Translations under genes and position numbers: made by a program
Shown here: positions 1-7,871 of the stretch, piece after piece
Position numbering within the stretch: the first letter of the stretch is position 1
Layout of the letters: each line of letters starts with the position of its first letter
Source: Paenibacillus_AB sp036577625
GTDB lineage: Bacteria; Bacillota; Bacilli; Paenibacillales; NBRC-103111
NCBI RefSeq assembly: GCF_036577625.1
Contig: NZ_JARBDC010000084.1
Location: forward strand, 62,001 to 126,000
Reading direction: 5' to 3'
Length of the DNA stretch: 64,000 nt
Notes under the pieces: generated by a model
Database searches by the model: none
What the model was told of the DNA's origin: nothing
The model's input: only the letters and a program-made list of their open reading frames with translations

Positions 1-10
1 TACCCGATAT

Positions 11-163
11 TTAAACACGCACACGCGTCGGGACCTTTCCAGATTGCCGTACGGCTCTTTTTACCGCATCCGTCATGACTAACGCCAGACGGTCGACCGA
101 GATATCCTCGATCCCTAAGCCCATCCATACTTGACCACGCATTACGTGACCGTTATAACGCAT
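11..163 (-). CDS. Small ORF in the inserted segment, unknown function
   Basis: A 50-residue reading frame from ATG at 163 to TAA at 11-13. It is mildly acidic in the middle (GIEDISVDRLALVM) and basic at the end (AVKRAVRQSGKVPTRVRV), with an amphipathic helix-like second half. No clear ribosome-binding site lies ahead of the ATG. It sits about 200 nt downstream of the leftward promoter at 378-406, so it would be in the same transcript as the hairpin-rich leader. I do not recognise a family; it may be an accessory ORF of a mobile element or chance. Confidence 0.3.
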   Translation of the reverse strand: MRYNGHVMRGQVWMGLGIEDISVDRLALVMTDAVKRAVRQSGKVPTRVRV

Positions 164-377
164 GAGACAGGCGACACGGTTTTACGGTTACCCTTTACCC
201 ACCGTCAAGGTCATCGGCTGTTTGCGGGCTGCCAACCTTTGCAGACTTCAACCGTAAAAGCTCGAATCGCGATGGTTAGCGGCTCTCGTTCCGATGAACC
301 ATCACGACGGGGAAGTGATGAAGCGCCCTGTAGTTTTCAACCGGGGCCAGTGCGCAACACCAACCGGTGCTGTCTAT

Positions 378-406
378 ATTATACCATATTTAGCTTAAAA
401 TTAAAA
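378..406 (-). promoter_or_regulatory. Extended -10 promoter firing leftward
   Basis: On the minus strand there is a perfect TATAAT (378-383) preceded by TGG, an extended -10, with a 17-nt spacer to a poor -35 (TTTTAA, 401-406). Transcription would start near 371 and run into the hairpin-rich segment, not into the flavoprotein gene, so this promoter belongs to the inserted DNA. Confidence 0.6.
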
Positions 407-433
407 TAAGTATGTACTAGCGTATAGACGAGT

Positions 434-951
434 GATCCCGTATGCGGCACCGAGCGGCCGCCCGTGGCGACAATCGCGCAGCGGCAGGCGAGCCGCTCGC
501 CCGATTTCAGCCGGACTGCGCTCGTCCGGCCGCCCTCGTATTCGATCCGATCGACCGGACTGTTCGCGAGAACCTTCACGCCTTGGGCCCGCACCCGGTT
601 CACAAGCGCGTCGACGACCGTCTTCGCTTTGTCGCTGACCGGGAACATCCGCCCACGGTCCTCCTCCTTCAGCTTGATGCCCATTCCTTCGAAGAAGGCG
701 ATAATGTCGCGGTTGCCGAACGTGTGCAAAGCGCTGTATAAAAACCGGCCGTTGCCGGGGATATGCCGAATGAGCTCGTCCAGCTCCTTGGCGTTCGTCA
801 CGTTGCACCTTCCGCCGCCGGAAATGCCGAGCTTGCGGCCGAGCTTGTCTCCTTTGTCGACGAGCAGCACGCTCGCTCCCGCGCCGGACGCCGCGATGCA
901 CGCCATCAGGCCGGAAGGCCCGCCGCCGATTACGATTACGTCATATACCAC
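434..951 (-). pseudogene. BaiN/HI0933-family flavoprotein, 3' truncated
   Basis: The N-terminal part of a NAD(P)/FAD-dependent oxidoreductase of the BaiN/YhiN (HI0933-like) family. Visible are the Rossmann FAD motif VIVIGGGPSGLMAC at the N-terminus, the family signature GRKLGISGGGRCNVTN, and the second motif VATGGRSVPHTGS just before the break. Full-length members have roughly 400-430 residues; only about 170 are left before the frame enters unrelated DNA and continues for a short nonsense tail to 379. GTG at 951 is chosen because an AGGAG lies 9 nt upstream (TTG at 954 is an alternative). All residues up to the break look normal, so the loss is recent. The missing catalytic and C-terminal region makes activity unlikely. 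Confidence 0.8.
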
Positions 952-1169
952 AAGCCGAGTCTCCTTTTCTTGATATACGGTTGCGAATACGATCATTGTA
1001 TCGCGTTTGCGGGGAAAAGAGAAATGGCGGGGCCGCACGTACGGCACAGTCGGCTGCGGCGGCGGGAATGCCGGGAAGCGGTCGTTTCAGCATGATGCGG
1101 ATGTCCGACAGGAGAACCGAGAATAGCCGCCGGACTTCTACCCGGCCGTTTCCGCCATGGCGGTTCGGC

Positions 1170-2339
1170 CTAGTCTTCTATCGCGATGACTGCAGGCTCC
1201 CCGATCCAGCGGCCGCTCCCGTGGTCGATCGCCCAGATGACGAGCCGCCCGGCGTATACGTCGACGAACAAGCTTTCGCTTTTGTCCGGTTTGACCGGTT
1301 CGTTGTCCGCCCCGTATACGGAGCGGACCGAGCCGCTGCCGACGGCGGCGAAAGAGCCGCGCCACAGCTGCTTTGTCGTCTCGACGTCCCAATGCGTATG
1401 TCCGGACAGCAGCACCGCGAACGGATAGCGTTCCAAAATGGCGCGCAGCCGCTCGTGCTGTACGACGCCGAGCCCGGCGGAGGTGCCGTCGAGCGTGCCC
1501 GGCAGCGGCTGATGGAGAAAGACGAGCGCGGGCGCCTTGGCCGCCGGCGCCGTCGACCTGCCTTCTCCGACTTCGGCGGCCGTGTCGGGGGAAGCGGCGC
1601 CGATCCTCGGCTTGCGCCCGTCGCGGCCCGCCGCCGCCCGTCGCGCTCGATGCTCCGCAAGCCGCGCCTCCAGCCAGTCGAGCTGGGCGTCCGACAAATA
1701 AGCGTCCTCGGCGATGGAGTCGTCCGCGTCCCGATAAGCTTCGCCGCTCATGAACAGAAACGGCACCCCGCCCGCGAACGCTTCATGGTACGGCTTCGCG
1801 TAACCGAAAAAGCCGGTAAATTGCGCGACCGCCTTTTCCGAGCTCCATTCGCGCCCCAGCCGCGTATAATCGTAGCGATCGCCGTGCCGCCACATCCGGT
1901 AATAGTCGTGGTTGCCCATGGTCGCGTGTACCGGAGCGTGCGGCACGCGGTCCAGCAATCGCCGCAGCGTATCGAAATCGGCCGGCTCGCCGTTCGTCAA
2001 ATCTCCGTTTAAAACGAGCATATTCGCGTCCGGCTTTATGCTATAATGGTCTTGAAGCGCTTTCATGAACAAACGGTGAGACGTTTTGTCGTATTGTTGG
2101 ATATGAATGTCGCTTAATAGCGAAAACGAGGCGAGCGGCCGGTCCGGCTCCGTCCGTACGAACGGCAAGGGCGTAATCGCGTTCGCGCCTCTGACCGCGT
2201 CCGGAGAGACCGAGCGGCTCGCCGCGGCATAAAAGCCGTCCGCGCTTCGCACGGCCGAAGCTCCGGCGGCATCCGAGGCGGTTTGCGACAAGCCCGCTCC
2301 GATGGCGAGCAAAACCGGAAGGACACGACGTCCATTCAT
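1170..2339 (-). CDS. Exported metallophosphoesterase
   Basis: A 389-residue calcineurin-like phosphoesterase. The first ~25 residues form a signal peptide (basic start, hydrophobic core, ASDAAGASA cleavage region), so it should act outside the membrane or in the wall. The metal-binding motifs are all present in order: SDIHI (about 76-80), NGDLTNGE (111-118), GNHDYY (142-147), a LHQPLP segment (~275-280) and SGHTHWD (312-318). A 25-30 residue Ala/Pro/Arg-rich insertion at about 230-268 lies between the third and fourth blocks and is probably a loop. The substrate cannot be told from sequence; relatives hydrolyse phosphodiesters or phosphomonoesters. It is transcribed leftward, upstream of the broken flavoprotein gene. 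Confidence 0.85.
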   Translation of the reverse strand: MNGRRVLPVLLAIGAGLSQTASDAAGASAVRSADGFYAAASRSVSPDAVRGANAITPLPFVRTEPDRPLASFSLLSDIHIQQYDKTSHRLFMKALQDHYSIKPDANMLVLNGDLTNGEPADFDTLRRLLDRVPHAPVHATMGNHDYYRMWRHGDRYDYTRLGREWSSEKAVAQFTGFFGYAKPYHEAFAGGVPFLFMSGEAYRDADDSIAEDAYLSDAQLDWLEARLAEHRARRAAAGRDGRKPRIGAASPDTAAEVGEGRSTAPAAKAPALVFLHQPLPGTLDGTSAGLGVVQHERLRAILERYPFAVLLSGHTHWDVETTKQLWRGSFAAVGSGSVRSVYGADNEPVKPDKSESLFVDVYAGRLVIWAIDHGSGRWIGEPAVIAIED

Positions 2340-2752
2340 CGTTGTTTGAACACCTCCTGAAATGGCCCTGGGTGCCCGCTCGCGGGCGCTGGTTTATGTG
2401 AAAGGATAACGGAATCGCCGTACGTTGTTTCTGTTTCTTGCCGCGATCGGCAGACGATAGCGGAACCGGAGGTCGCTATATGTCCGTCGGGGCACGTCAT
2501 TTGGCGATAATAACGGGCCCTAGCGGAGTACGGTTCCTTTATTTTCGGAAAATAACGGGAAATATCGGCAAAAGCGGAATGCGGTTCCGTTAACGCCGTA
2601 CGCTGTTGCCCATTCGGCCTTCCGCCGCTCGACGCGAAAGCTTCGCCAAGCAAGCTGCGTTGGACGGAGCTTGGTACGCGATGCCAGCCGTTTTAATAGG
2701 TTGTATCCGATTCGCGGACTTATACATATTTCGGAAACGGAGTGAATGCGTT
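2340..2752. other. Divergent intergenic region with degenerate repeats
   Basis: This 413-bp space separates the leftward phosphoesterase from the rightward membrane-protein gene and must carry both promoters, although no convincing sigma-A pair stands out. It contains short imperfect repeats built on AGCGGA..CGGTTCC (listed separately). No gene is visible. Confidence 0.5.
2522..2592. repeat. Imperfect direct repeat, 20-bp units
   Basis: The units AGCGGAGTACGGTTCCTTTA (2522-2541) and AGCGGAATGCGGTTCCGTTA (2573-2592) match at 17 of 20 positions and are 51 bp apart. A weaker relative, AGCGGAACCGGAGGTCGCTA, sits at 2459-2478. They resemble the short degenerate repeats common in intergenic DNA of this group; a regulatory role is possible but not shown. 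Confidence 0.5.
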
Positions 2753-3475
2753 TTGCCCGCGCAGCTGTCTTGGGGACCGTTTACGATTCAGACCGGCCTG
2801 CTCGCCGTCATCGCCGCGGCCGTCGCGGCGATTTTCGCCGTCCGCCTGCTGTCGCGCCTGTACGGAGCGGCCGCGAAGGAGGCGGCCGACTATTGGCAAA
2901 ACGCCGCCTTTATCGTCATGCTCGTCTGGAAGTTCGGCCACGTTCTGTTCGCTCCGGCGGTCGTCTGGCAGCGGCCGCTCGCGCTGATCGTCATGAACGG
3001 GGGCACGCGGGAGCTGCTGCTTGCGGTCGCGGCGGCTGCCGTCTATGTGCTGGCGAAAATTCGGCGGGGCCGTTTGCCGCTTCCGCTTTTTCTCGATTTG
3101 TCGGCGTTCGGCGCGGTTGCGGCCGTATTCGTATACGCCTGCATCGACCGGGAAACCGGAGCGGCGACCTCGCTGCCGTGGGGATTGACCGTCAGCGATC
3201 CGGAATACCGCTACCATCCGGTATCGGCTTATTCGATGATCGTCGCCGCGGTCGTCGCCGCGCTGCTATGGATGCGGCGCGGGGCCGCCGGCAGCGGGGA
3301 GCTGGCGCGGATTGCGTCGCTGTATATGGGAGCGGGCATGCTGCTCGTCTCGTTTTGGGACGTTCCGGCGCCGACGTACTGGCTGCTGTCCGCGTTTCAA
3401 TGGCGGGCGCTTGCGCTCGCCGCCGTTGGCATTATTTTCTCCGCTCGGGTGCATAATAAGGGGGAAAGGAGCTGA
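2753..3475 (+). CDS. Polytopic membrane protein, unknown function
   Basis: A 240-residue protein with about six or seven hydrophobic helices separated by short polar loops (for example QTGLLAVIAAAVAAIFAV near the N-terminus, and helices around 65-80, 90-105, 118-135, 170-190, 205-220). TTG at 2753 is taken as the start because GGAG at 2739-2742 is placed 10 nt ahead; the frame is open further upstream but that part reads as non-membrane filler. No catalytic signature was recognised. The conserved-looking WKFGHVLFAP and PLPLFLDL segments resemble integral membrane enzymes or redox partners, but no family can be named. Two small ORFs follow on the same strand within 8 and 15 nt, suggesting co-transcription. 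Confidence 0.65.
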   Translation: MPAQLSWGPFTIQTGLLAVIAAAVAAIFAVRLLSRLYGAAAKEAADYWQNAAFIVMLVWKFGHVLFAPAVVWQRPLALIVMNGGTRELLLAVAAAAVYVLAKIRRGRLPLPLFLDLSAFGAVAAVFVYACIDRETGAATSLPWGLTVSDPEYRYHPVSAYSMIVAAVVAALLWMRRGAAGSGELARIASLYMGAGMLLVSFWDVPAPTYWLLSAFQWRALALAAVGIIFSARVHNKGERS

Positions 3476-3483
3476 CGAGCAGC

Positions 3484-3618
3484 ATGTCAACGAAGCATAC
3501 CGGCAGCGAGGATTCCATGGCCCAGCGCCGTCAAGCGAAGCAAAACGAACAGAAGCGCGGCGGGACCGGCACTCCGGCGGATAAAAAGCTGGACGGACCG
3601 AACCGGCCGTCGGTTTGA
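3484..3618 (+). CDS. Small basic hydrophilic protein
   Basis: A 44-residue ORF starting 8 nt after the membrane-protein gene. It is rich in Lys, Arg, Gln and Asn and ends in TPADKKLDGPNRPSV, a motif that looks familiar from short proteins of spore-formers, though I cannot name the family. AAAGGAG lies about 13 nt before ATG 3484; an internal ATG at 3517 is an alternative start. It has no hydrophobic segment and is probably cytoplasmic or a spore component (inference). Confidence 0.5.
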   Translation: MSTKHTGSEDSMAQRRQAKQNEQKRGGTGTPADKKLDGPNRPSV

Positions 3619-3633
3619 CCCGGAGAGAGCGCT

Positions 3634-4056
3634 ATGGCCGACAACGAGAAACGGAACGGCGAAAGCCGGCCGGAGGCGGGCTCCGGGCCCGCCGGCCGCG
3701 ACGACGAATCGCTCGATCCGTTCGAAATTAACTTTTTGCCGCAGTTTCTGGAAGGAAGAGGTCCGCGCAAGCCGTTCGTCAACGAATTCGGCGTCACAAT
3801 CGGGGATCACATCTACGAATCGCCGGACTCGCCGCTCAGCCAGTGGTCGAAGGATACCGATCCGATGGTGATGACGGGGGACCGGTGGGTGCATCCGTTC
3901 AAAGATGTCGGGTTCCATACGGCGGAAAACCGCGATTATTTCGAGAACGGCATCGCCCCGTCCGCGCAGGGAGGGCGTTTCATGCACCCGGATAAGGACG
4001 TGGCGTACGATCCGAGCCCGGCGGACGAAAACGGGGACGAAGACGAAGACGGGTAA
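3634..4056 (+). CDS. DUF3905-like protein
   Basis: A 140-residue acidic, soluble protein. The core (about residues 27-105) contains PFVNEFGVTIGDHIYESPDSPLSQWS, DTDPMVMTGDRWVHPFKDVG and ENRDYFENG, which I recall as the pattern of DUF3905 proteins found in Bacillus and Paenibacillus. The tail is an acidic run (ENGDEDEDG). CGGAGAG precedes the ATG at good distance. It is the last gene of the short rightward cluster starting at 2753. Function is unknown for the whole family. Confidence 0.6.
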   Translation: MADNEKRNGESRPEAGSGPAGRDDESLDPFEINFLPQFLEGRGPRKPFVNEFGVTIGDHIYESPDSPLSQWSKDTDPMVMTGDRWVHPFKDVGFHTAENRDYFENGIAPSAQGGRFMHPDKDVAYDPSPADENGDEDEDG

Positions 4057-4232
4057 GAAAAGTCCGGCCGAACAAGCGGCCGCAGACGGCCGCCGCTCCA
4101 TTCGCCGCACCGCGCCTCGCCCCGCCGGATCGGCGTTGTCGGACGCGCTTTTCCGATCGAGGACTTTGCTTCCGCAAGTCGGGGATGTATAATAAGGGAA
4201 AGCGAAAGAACCTTGAAGGAGTGAAGCGTACG

Positions 4233-4667
4233 ATGGCCATGTCATTCGAAGCATATATGCGGGATATGATCCAACCGATGCGGGACGAGTTGACCCGTCT
4301 GGGCATCAAGGAGCTGCTTACGCCCGAGGAAGTGGCCCGGGAGTTCGACAATGCGAAAGGAACGACGCTCGTCGTCGTCAACTCGGTATGCGGCTGCGCC
4401 GCGGGCCAATGCCGTCCCGGCGTCGCCAAGGCGCTGCAGCACGACGTAACGCCGGATCATCTGTTTACGGTATTCGCCGGACAGGAGAAGGAAGCGACCG
4501 CCAAGGCCCGCGAATATTTCGCGCCGTATCCGCCTTCGTCGCCGTCGATCGCCTTGATGAAGGACGGAGAGCTCGTCCATATGATCGAGCGCCATCAGAT
4601 CGAGAACCGGTCGGCCGACCAGATCGCCGCCGATTTGACGGAAGCGTTCGACCGTTACTGCCGATAA
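4233..4667 (+). CDS. BrxA/BrxB family bacilliredoxin
   Basis: A 144-residue thioredoxin-fold protein carrying the bacilliredoxin Cys-Gly-Cys motif in VNSVCGCAAGQCRP (Cys53, Cys55). Bacilliredoxins remove bacillithiol from S-bacillithiolated proteins in the cytoplasm after oxidative stress. The start at 4233 is preferred over ATG 4185 because AAGGAG lies 12 nt before it and family members begin MAMSFEAYMRDMI or similar. The length matches YphP/YqiW. Whether it is the BrxA or BrxB paralogue cannot be decided here. A terminator follows at 4704. Confidence 0.9.
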   Translation: MAMSFEAYMRDMIQPMRDELTRLGIKELLTPEEVAREFDNAKGTTLVVVNSVCGCAAGQCRPGVAKALQHDVTPDHLFTVFAGQEKEATAKAREYFAPYPPSSPSIALMKDGELVHMIERHQIENRSADQIAADLTEAFDRYCR

Positions 4668-4703
4668 CTCCAAGGCACGGCAGCTTAAACGTTCGAGCAA
4701 GAA

Positions 4704-4758
4704 AAAGCCCCTGACGATCCCGCCAAGAGCGCGGTTCGCAGGGGCTTTGCTTTTTTTT
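4704..4758. terminator. Terminator between convergent genes
   Basis: Arms AAAGCCCCTG (4704-4713) and CAGGGGCTTT (4739-4748) are fully complementary and are followed by a run of eight T (4751-4758). It ends the bacilliredoxin gene; the A-rich left side could also serve the leftward ridA-like gene. Confidence 0.9.
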
Positions 4759-4771
4759 GCCGGTTCGGGCA

Positions 4772-5239
4772 TCAGTCGCGAATTTCGACGATAAGCTCGA
4801 TTTCGACCGGCGTATGGAACGGCAGATCGCTCGTGCCGATCGCGGAGCGGGCGTGGCGTCCGTTCTCGCCGAAGACGTCCACGAGCAGGTCGGAAGCCCC
4901 GTTCATGACGTACGGCTGGTCGCCGAAGCCCGGCGCGCTGTTGACGAAGCCGAGCAGCTTGACGATTTTGACGACGCGGTCGAGATCGCCGAGGTAGCCT
5001 TTCAGGACGGCCAGGCAGTTGATGATGACTTGACGGGCCGCTTCCCGGCCCTGCTCGATCGTCAGATCGCTGCCGACTTTCCCTTCGTGGATCAGGACGC
5101 CGTTCGCGTCCCGCGCGTCTTGGCCGGACAAGTACAGCAGGTTGCCGGTCCGGTTAGCCGGAATGTAGGTGAAGCGGGGCTGCGGTGGCGGCGGAAGCAC
5201 GATGCCGAGCTCTTCGAGCCGTTTTTCGATTTGTCCCAT
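4772..5239 (-). CDS. RidA/YjgF-family deaminase
   Basis: A 155-residue member of the RidA (YjgF/YER057c/UK114) superfamily, which hydrolyses reactive enamine/imine intermediates released by PLP enzymes acting on amino acids. The fold signatures are visible: NLLYLSGQDARDANG near the N-terminus, the central Q-A-x-x-V-I-x-N-C-L-A-V-L stretch, and ARSAIGTSDLPFHTPVEIELIVEI with the conserved arginine at the C-terminus. It is slightly longer than RidA proper, as in the RidA-like subgroups that accompany amino-acid catabolic operons. It is the third gene of the leftward operon, 63 bp behind the deacylase; that context and the PLP-type lyase at 11240 fit a detoxifying role in D-amino-acid breakdown. 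Confidence 0.85.
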   Translation of the reverse strand: MGQIEKRLEELGIVLPPPPQPRFTYIPANRTGNLLYLSGQDARDANGVLIHEGKVGSDLTIEQGREAARQVIINCLAVLKGYLGDLDRVVKIVKLLGFVNSAPGFGDQPYVMNGASDLLVDVFGENGRHARSAIGTSDLPFHTPVEIELIVEIRD

Positions 5240-5302
5240 AAGAATGACCTCCGATTTTCGTTGTAAAAGTTGTAACGGACAGCCGGACGGCCGCCCGGCC
5301 GA

Positions 5303-6907
5303 TCAATGACGGCAGCACGCCGACGCGCGGATCAGTCCGCCGACGCGCGCCTGCGTATGCGTTTCGCCGCTGATCGTTTCCACGCCGCCGACGAAGACGC
5401 GCGAGATGCCTTCCGGATATTGCCGCGGCTCCTCGAACGTCGCCGTATCGCGGATCGCGTCCGGATCGAAGACGGCGATGTCGGCGATATAGCCGGGGAC
5501 GAGCAGGCCGCGCTTGCCGAGCTTGAACCGCTGCGCCGGGAACGACGTCAGCTTGCGCACCGCCTGCTCGAGCGACAGCACCCGCTGGTCGCGCACGTAC
5601 TTGGCGAATACGCGCGGGAACGTGCCGTACAGGCGCGGATGCGGCTTGCCGGTTTCGCAGGTGAGGCTGTCGGAGGCGATCAGCGCCTTCTCGTAGCCGA
5701 TCACCTGCTTCACGTCGTCCTCGGACATGTGGAAGTAGACGATCGAGATGCGGCCGTCCTCCTCCAGCAGCAAATCCATCATGCAGTCGGCCGGGTGCAC
5801 CCCGCGCCGCTCGGCGATGTCCGCGATCGACAGCCCTTCCAGATCGCGATTGCGTTCGCCGTTCACGGCCGAGATGATGACGCTGTGCCAGCCGGTCGAG
5901 CAGACGAGATTGTCCCACGTCGTCTGCTCTTCGCCGAGCTCCTCGCGGATGCGCCGGCGCAGAGCCGGATCGCGGAACGCGGCGAGCGTCTTCTCGATGC
6001 CGCCTTCGAGCGTCCAGGGAGGCAGCACCGTCGTCAGCGTCGTGGAGCCGGCATGATACGGATAAACGTCGCAGGTGACGTCCATGCCGCGGGCGCGGGC
6101 GTCCTCGATCAGCTCGATCGCTTCCAGCACCTTCCCCCAGTTCGCCTTGCCCGCCGCCTTCAGGTGGCTGATATGCAGCGGCACGCCGGCCCGCTCGGCG
6201 ATCCAGATCACTTCCTTGACCGACGGGATCAGGTTGTTGCCTTCGCCGCGAATATGCGTGGACAGCAGCCCGTCGTATTTCGGCAGCACCGAGCAAAGCT
6301 CGGCCAGTTCCTCGCGGGACGTATAGCTGCCCGGCGCGTACAGCAAGCCGATGGACAGGCCGATCGCTCCCGCGCGCATGCCTTCTTCCAATATTTGCTT
6401 CATCCGCTCGAGCTCGCCGCGGGTAGCCGGCCGGTTGTCGAAGCCGGTCACCGCGATGCGCAGCGCGCCGTGCGCGACATAGGTGGCGACGTTTTCGGAA
6501 GGGCGGTTCGCGGCAAGGTGCTCCATATATTGTCCGACCGTTTCCCAAGGCCACTCCCACGACGTATGGCCGAGCACCGGCTGCACGTAGCTGCGAAGCA
6601 GCTCGGCCCGGTCTTTGACATAAGGCGCGGGGGCGAGGCCGCAGTTGCCGACGACTTCGGTCGTGACGCCTTGGCGCAGTTTGATGTCGCTGTGCGGATG
6701 GTCGAAAATCATCAAGTCGGAGTGGCAGTGGCCGTCGATGAAGCCCGGAGCGACCACGCTGCCGCGGGCGTCGACCGTCCGCGCCGCTTCCTGCTCCAGC
6801 TTGCCGACGGCGGCGATGCGGCCGTCCTTTACGCCGACGTCGCCGTAAAACCAGGCGTTTCCCGTGCCGTCCGCGATGCGGCCGCCGCGAATAATGAGAT
6901 CGAGCAT
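5303..6907 (-). CDS. N-acyl-D-amino-acid deacylase
   Basis: A 534-residue amidohydrolase-superfamily enzyme of the D-aminoacylase family, which splits N-acyl-D-amino acids (or related N-acyl compounds) into the acid and the free D-amino acid. Visible metal and catalytic features: GFIDGHCHSD (His60, His62), GNCGLAP with the bridging Cys89, LSTHIRGEGN (His218), HISHLKAAGKANWG (His246/His248) and the late Asp in IASDS, followed by the diagnostic HPRLYGTFPR. All expected ligands are present, so it should be active in the cytoplasm. It lies 46 bp behind the regulator gene and 63 bp ahead of the RidA-like gene. Substrate specificity (D-Glu, D-Asp or hydrophobic D-amino acids, or N-acyl-D-hexosamine derivatives) cannot be read from the sequence. 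Confidence 0.85.
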   Translation of the reverse strand: MLDLIIRGGRIADGTGNAWFYGDVGVKDGRIAAVGKLEQEAARTVDARGSVVAPGFIDGHCHSDLMIFDHPHSDIKLRQGVTTEVVGNCGLAPAPYVKDRAELLRSYVQPVLGHTSWEWPWETVGQYMEHLAANRPSENVATYVAHGALRIAVTGFDNRPATRGELERMKQILEEGMRAGAIGLSIGLLYAPGSYTSREELAELCSVLPKYDGLLSTHIRGEGNNLIPSVKEVIWIAERAGVPLHISHLKAAGKANWGKVLEAIELIEDARARGMDVTCDVYPYHAGSTTLTTVLPPWTLEGGIEKTLAAFRDPALRRRIREELGEEQTTWDNLVCSTGWHSVIISAVNGERNRDLEGLSIADIAERRGVHPADCMMDLLLEEDGRISIVYFHMSEDDVKQVIGYEKALIASDSLTCETGKPHPRLYGTFPRVFAKYVRDQRVLSLEQAVRKLTSFPAQRFKLGKRGLLVPGYIADIAVFDPDAIRDTATFEEPRQYPEGISRVFVGGVETISGETHTQARVGGLIRASACCRH

Positions 6908-6953
6908 ATGCGTTCGTCCTCTCCCGATGAGTTGTAGGCCGGAAGCCGGTCCG

Positions 6954-7610
6954 TCATTCCGCGAGCTTCCCGATTTCGTTTTTGCCTTCTTCCATGTAGC
7001 TGTACAGCGTATACTTCGATATGTTCAAATAGCCGCAAATTTTTTCTCCGCCCTTCTTGATCAGAAAAGCGCCTTTGCGGTCGAGCAGCGCGATCATCTT
7101 GATCTTGTCTTCCTTCGTCATCATCGCGACCGGCTTGCCGACTTGCTCCTGCGCCTCCTGAATGAGCGCCTCGAGCAGATCGCCCACGTTCGTGACGAAC
7201 GATTCCTTCACTTCGGGCTGCAAATTCGTCATCGTCATGCCGTGCAGCGTCTTCTCCGCCATCATGAGCGACGTGATGTCGAAGTTGATGCAGATCGCGC
7301 CGACCGGCTTGCCCTCCGCGTTCTTCATGTAGATCGAAGTCGAGCGTAGGATGCGGCCGTCTTTCGTTTGCGTAATGTAATTGAATTTGTTGCCGTTCAC
7401 CTGATTGCCGCGAAGCAGCTCGAGCCCCAGATTCGTGCCGGGGTCGCCGACGCTGCGGCCGGTCACGTGCCCGTTCTCGATCGCGACGATCGTGCTTTCG
7501 TACGGACGGGAATAATCGTGAAGCACGACTTCGCACGATTCGCCGAATTGGGCGGCGATGCCTTGAATGAGATCGGACAAAAACGCGAATTCCTGACGCA
7601 CGGATTCCAT
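6954..7610 (-). CDS. YheO/DauR-like PAS-HTH transcriptional regulator
   Basis: A 218-residue regulator with an N-terminal YheO-type PAS-like domain (about 1-115; LHDYSRPYESTIVAIENGHVTGRSVGDPGTNLGLELL is partly visible in short pieces such as VLHDYS and GRSVGDPGTN) and a C-terminal HTH of the HTH_22 type (about 160-215, IKKGGEKICGYLNISKYTLYSYME). The best-known relative, DauR, represses D-arginine catabolism, which fits the adjacent deacylase and RidA-like genes. It is the first gene of the leftward operon. The perfect 19-bp dyad at 7735-7753 lies about 125 bp upstream, between this operon and the divergent two-component genes, and is the likely operator. Confidence 0.8.
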   Translation of the reverse strand: MESVRQEFAFLSDLIQGIAAQFGESCEVVLHDYSRPYESTIVAIENGHVTGRSVGDPGTNLGLELLRGNQVNGNKFNYITQTKDGRILRSTSIYMKNAEGKPVGAICINFDITSLMMAEKTLHGMTMTNLQPEVKESFVTNVGDLLEALIQEAQEQVGKPVAMMTKEDKIKMIALLDRKGAFLIKKGGEKICGYLNISKYTLYSYMEEGKNEIGKLAE

Positions 7611-7734
7611 GCGCGGCCATTCCTCCTTCCCGGGCGGAGCGCCGCCCGAATCGCGCGGCGGCCGGTATGCCCGACCGGTTAACCACGTTCGAATGCTTGC
7701 GGGGAAAATGGTACCATATCCGGGCGGAAAGAAT

Positions 7735-7753
7735 CAAACAAAAATTTTGTTTG
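7735..7753. promoter_or_regulatory. Perfect 19-bp palindrome, probable operator
   Basis: CAAACAAAAATTTTGTTTG is a perfect 9-1-9 inverted repeat in the divergent control region. On the minus strand it touches a possible -35 (TTGATT) of the regulator operon with a downstream TACCAT preceded by TGG at 18 nt. Its symmetry and position suggest binding by a dimeric regulator, most simply the neighbouring YheO-like protein. Confidence 0.6.
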
Positions 7754-7766
7754 CAACAAAAAAAGT

Positions 7767-7795
7767 ATGGAATGCACTCCGAAGTATGCTAGAAT
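7767..7795 (+). promoter_or_regulatory. Promoter for the sensor-kinase operon
   Basis: TAGAAT at 7790-7795 with an upstream TGC gives an extended -10; the -35 position (7767-7772, ATGGAA, 17-nt spacer) is weak. The start would be near 7802, about 70 nt ahead of the kinase gene. Confidence 0.5.
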
Positions 7796-7871
7796 GGGTT
7801 ACGCAAGTCAGTTGCCGCGAAGTTCCTAAATTTCCGTATGCGCATACACGAGCGCCGAAATGGAGGGCATC

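Larger units (their letters stand above)
1..433 (-). other. Unidentified inserted segment that truncates the baiN-like gene
   Basis: Coding similarity of the flavoprotein gene stops abruptly near 434, and the DNA to the left is different in character: an AT-rich stretch (about 365-430) with a promoter, then a region rich in short inverted repeats, for example CATCAC (300-305) with GTGATG (315-320), and GGTT near 297-300 with AACC near 274-277. This is what the end of a mobile element carrying a structured RNA could look like, but no transposase is inside the window and no known terminal repeat was recognised. The identity is therefore unknown; a rearrangement breakpoint or assembly join would look the same. 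Confidence 0.5.

Noticed and set aside
1..371. Firm assignment of the hairpin-rich segment as omega RNA, group I or group II intron
   Set aside because: No diagnostic core motif or partner protein could be identified by eye; only the general layout fits, so it is kept as a hypothesis.
131..409. A 92-codon plus-strand frame in the inserted segment
   Set aside because: It runs antisense through the promoter and hairpin region, has no ribosome-binding site, and ends in an AT-rich nonsense tail.
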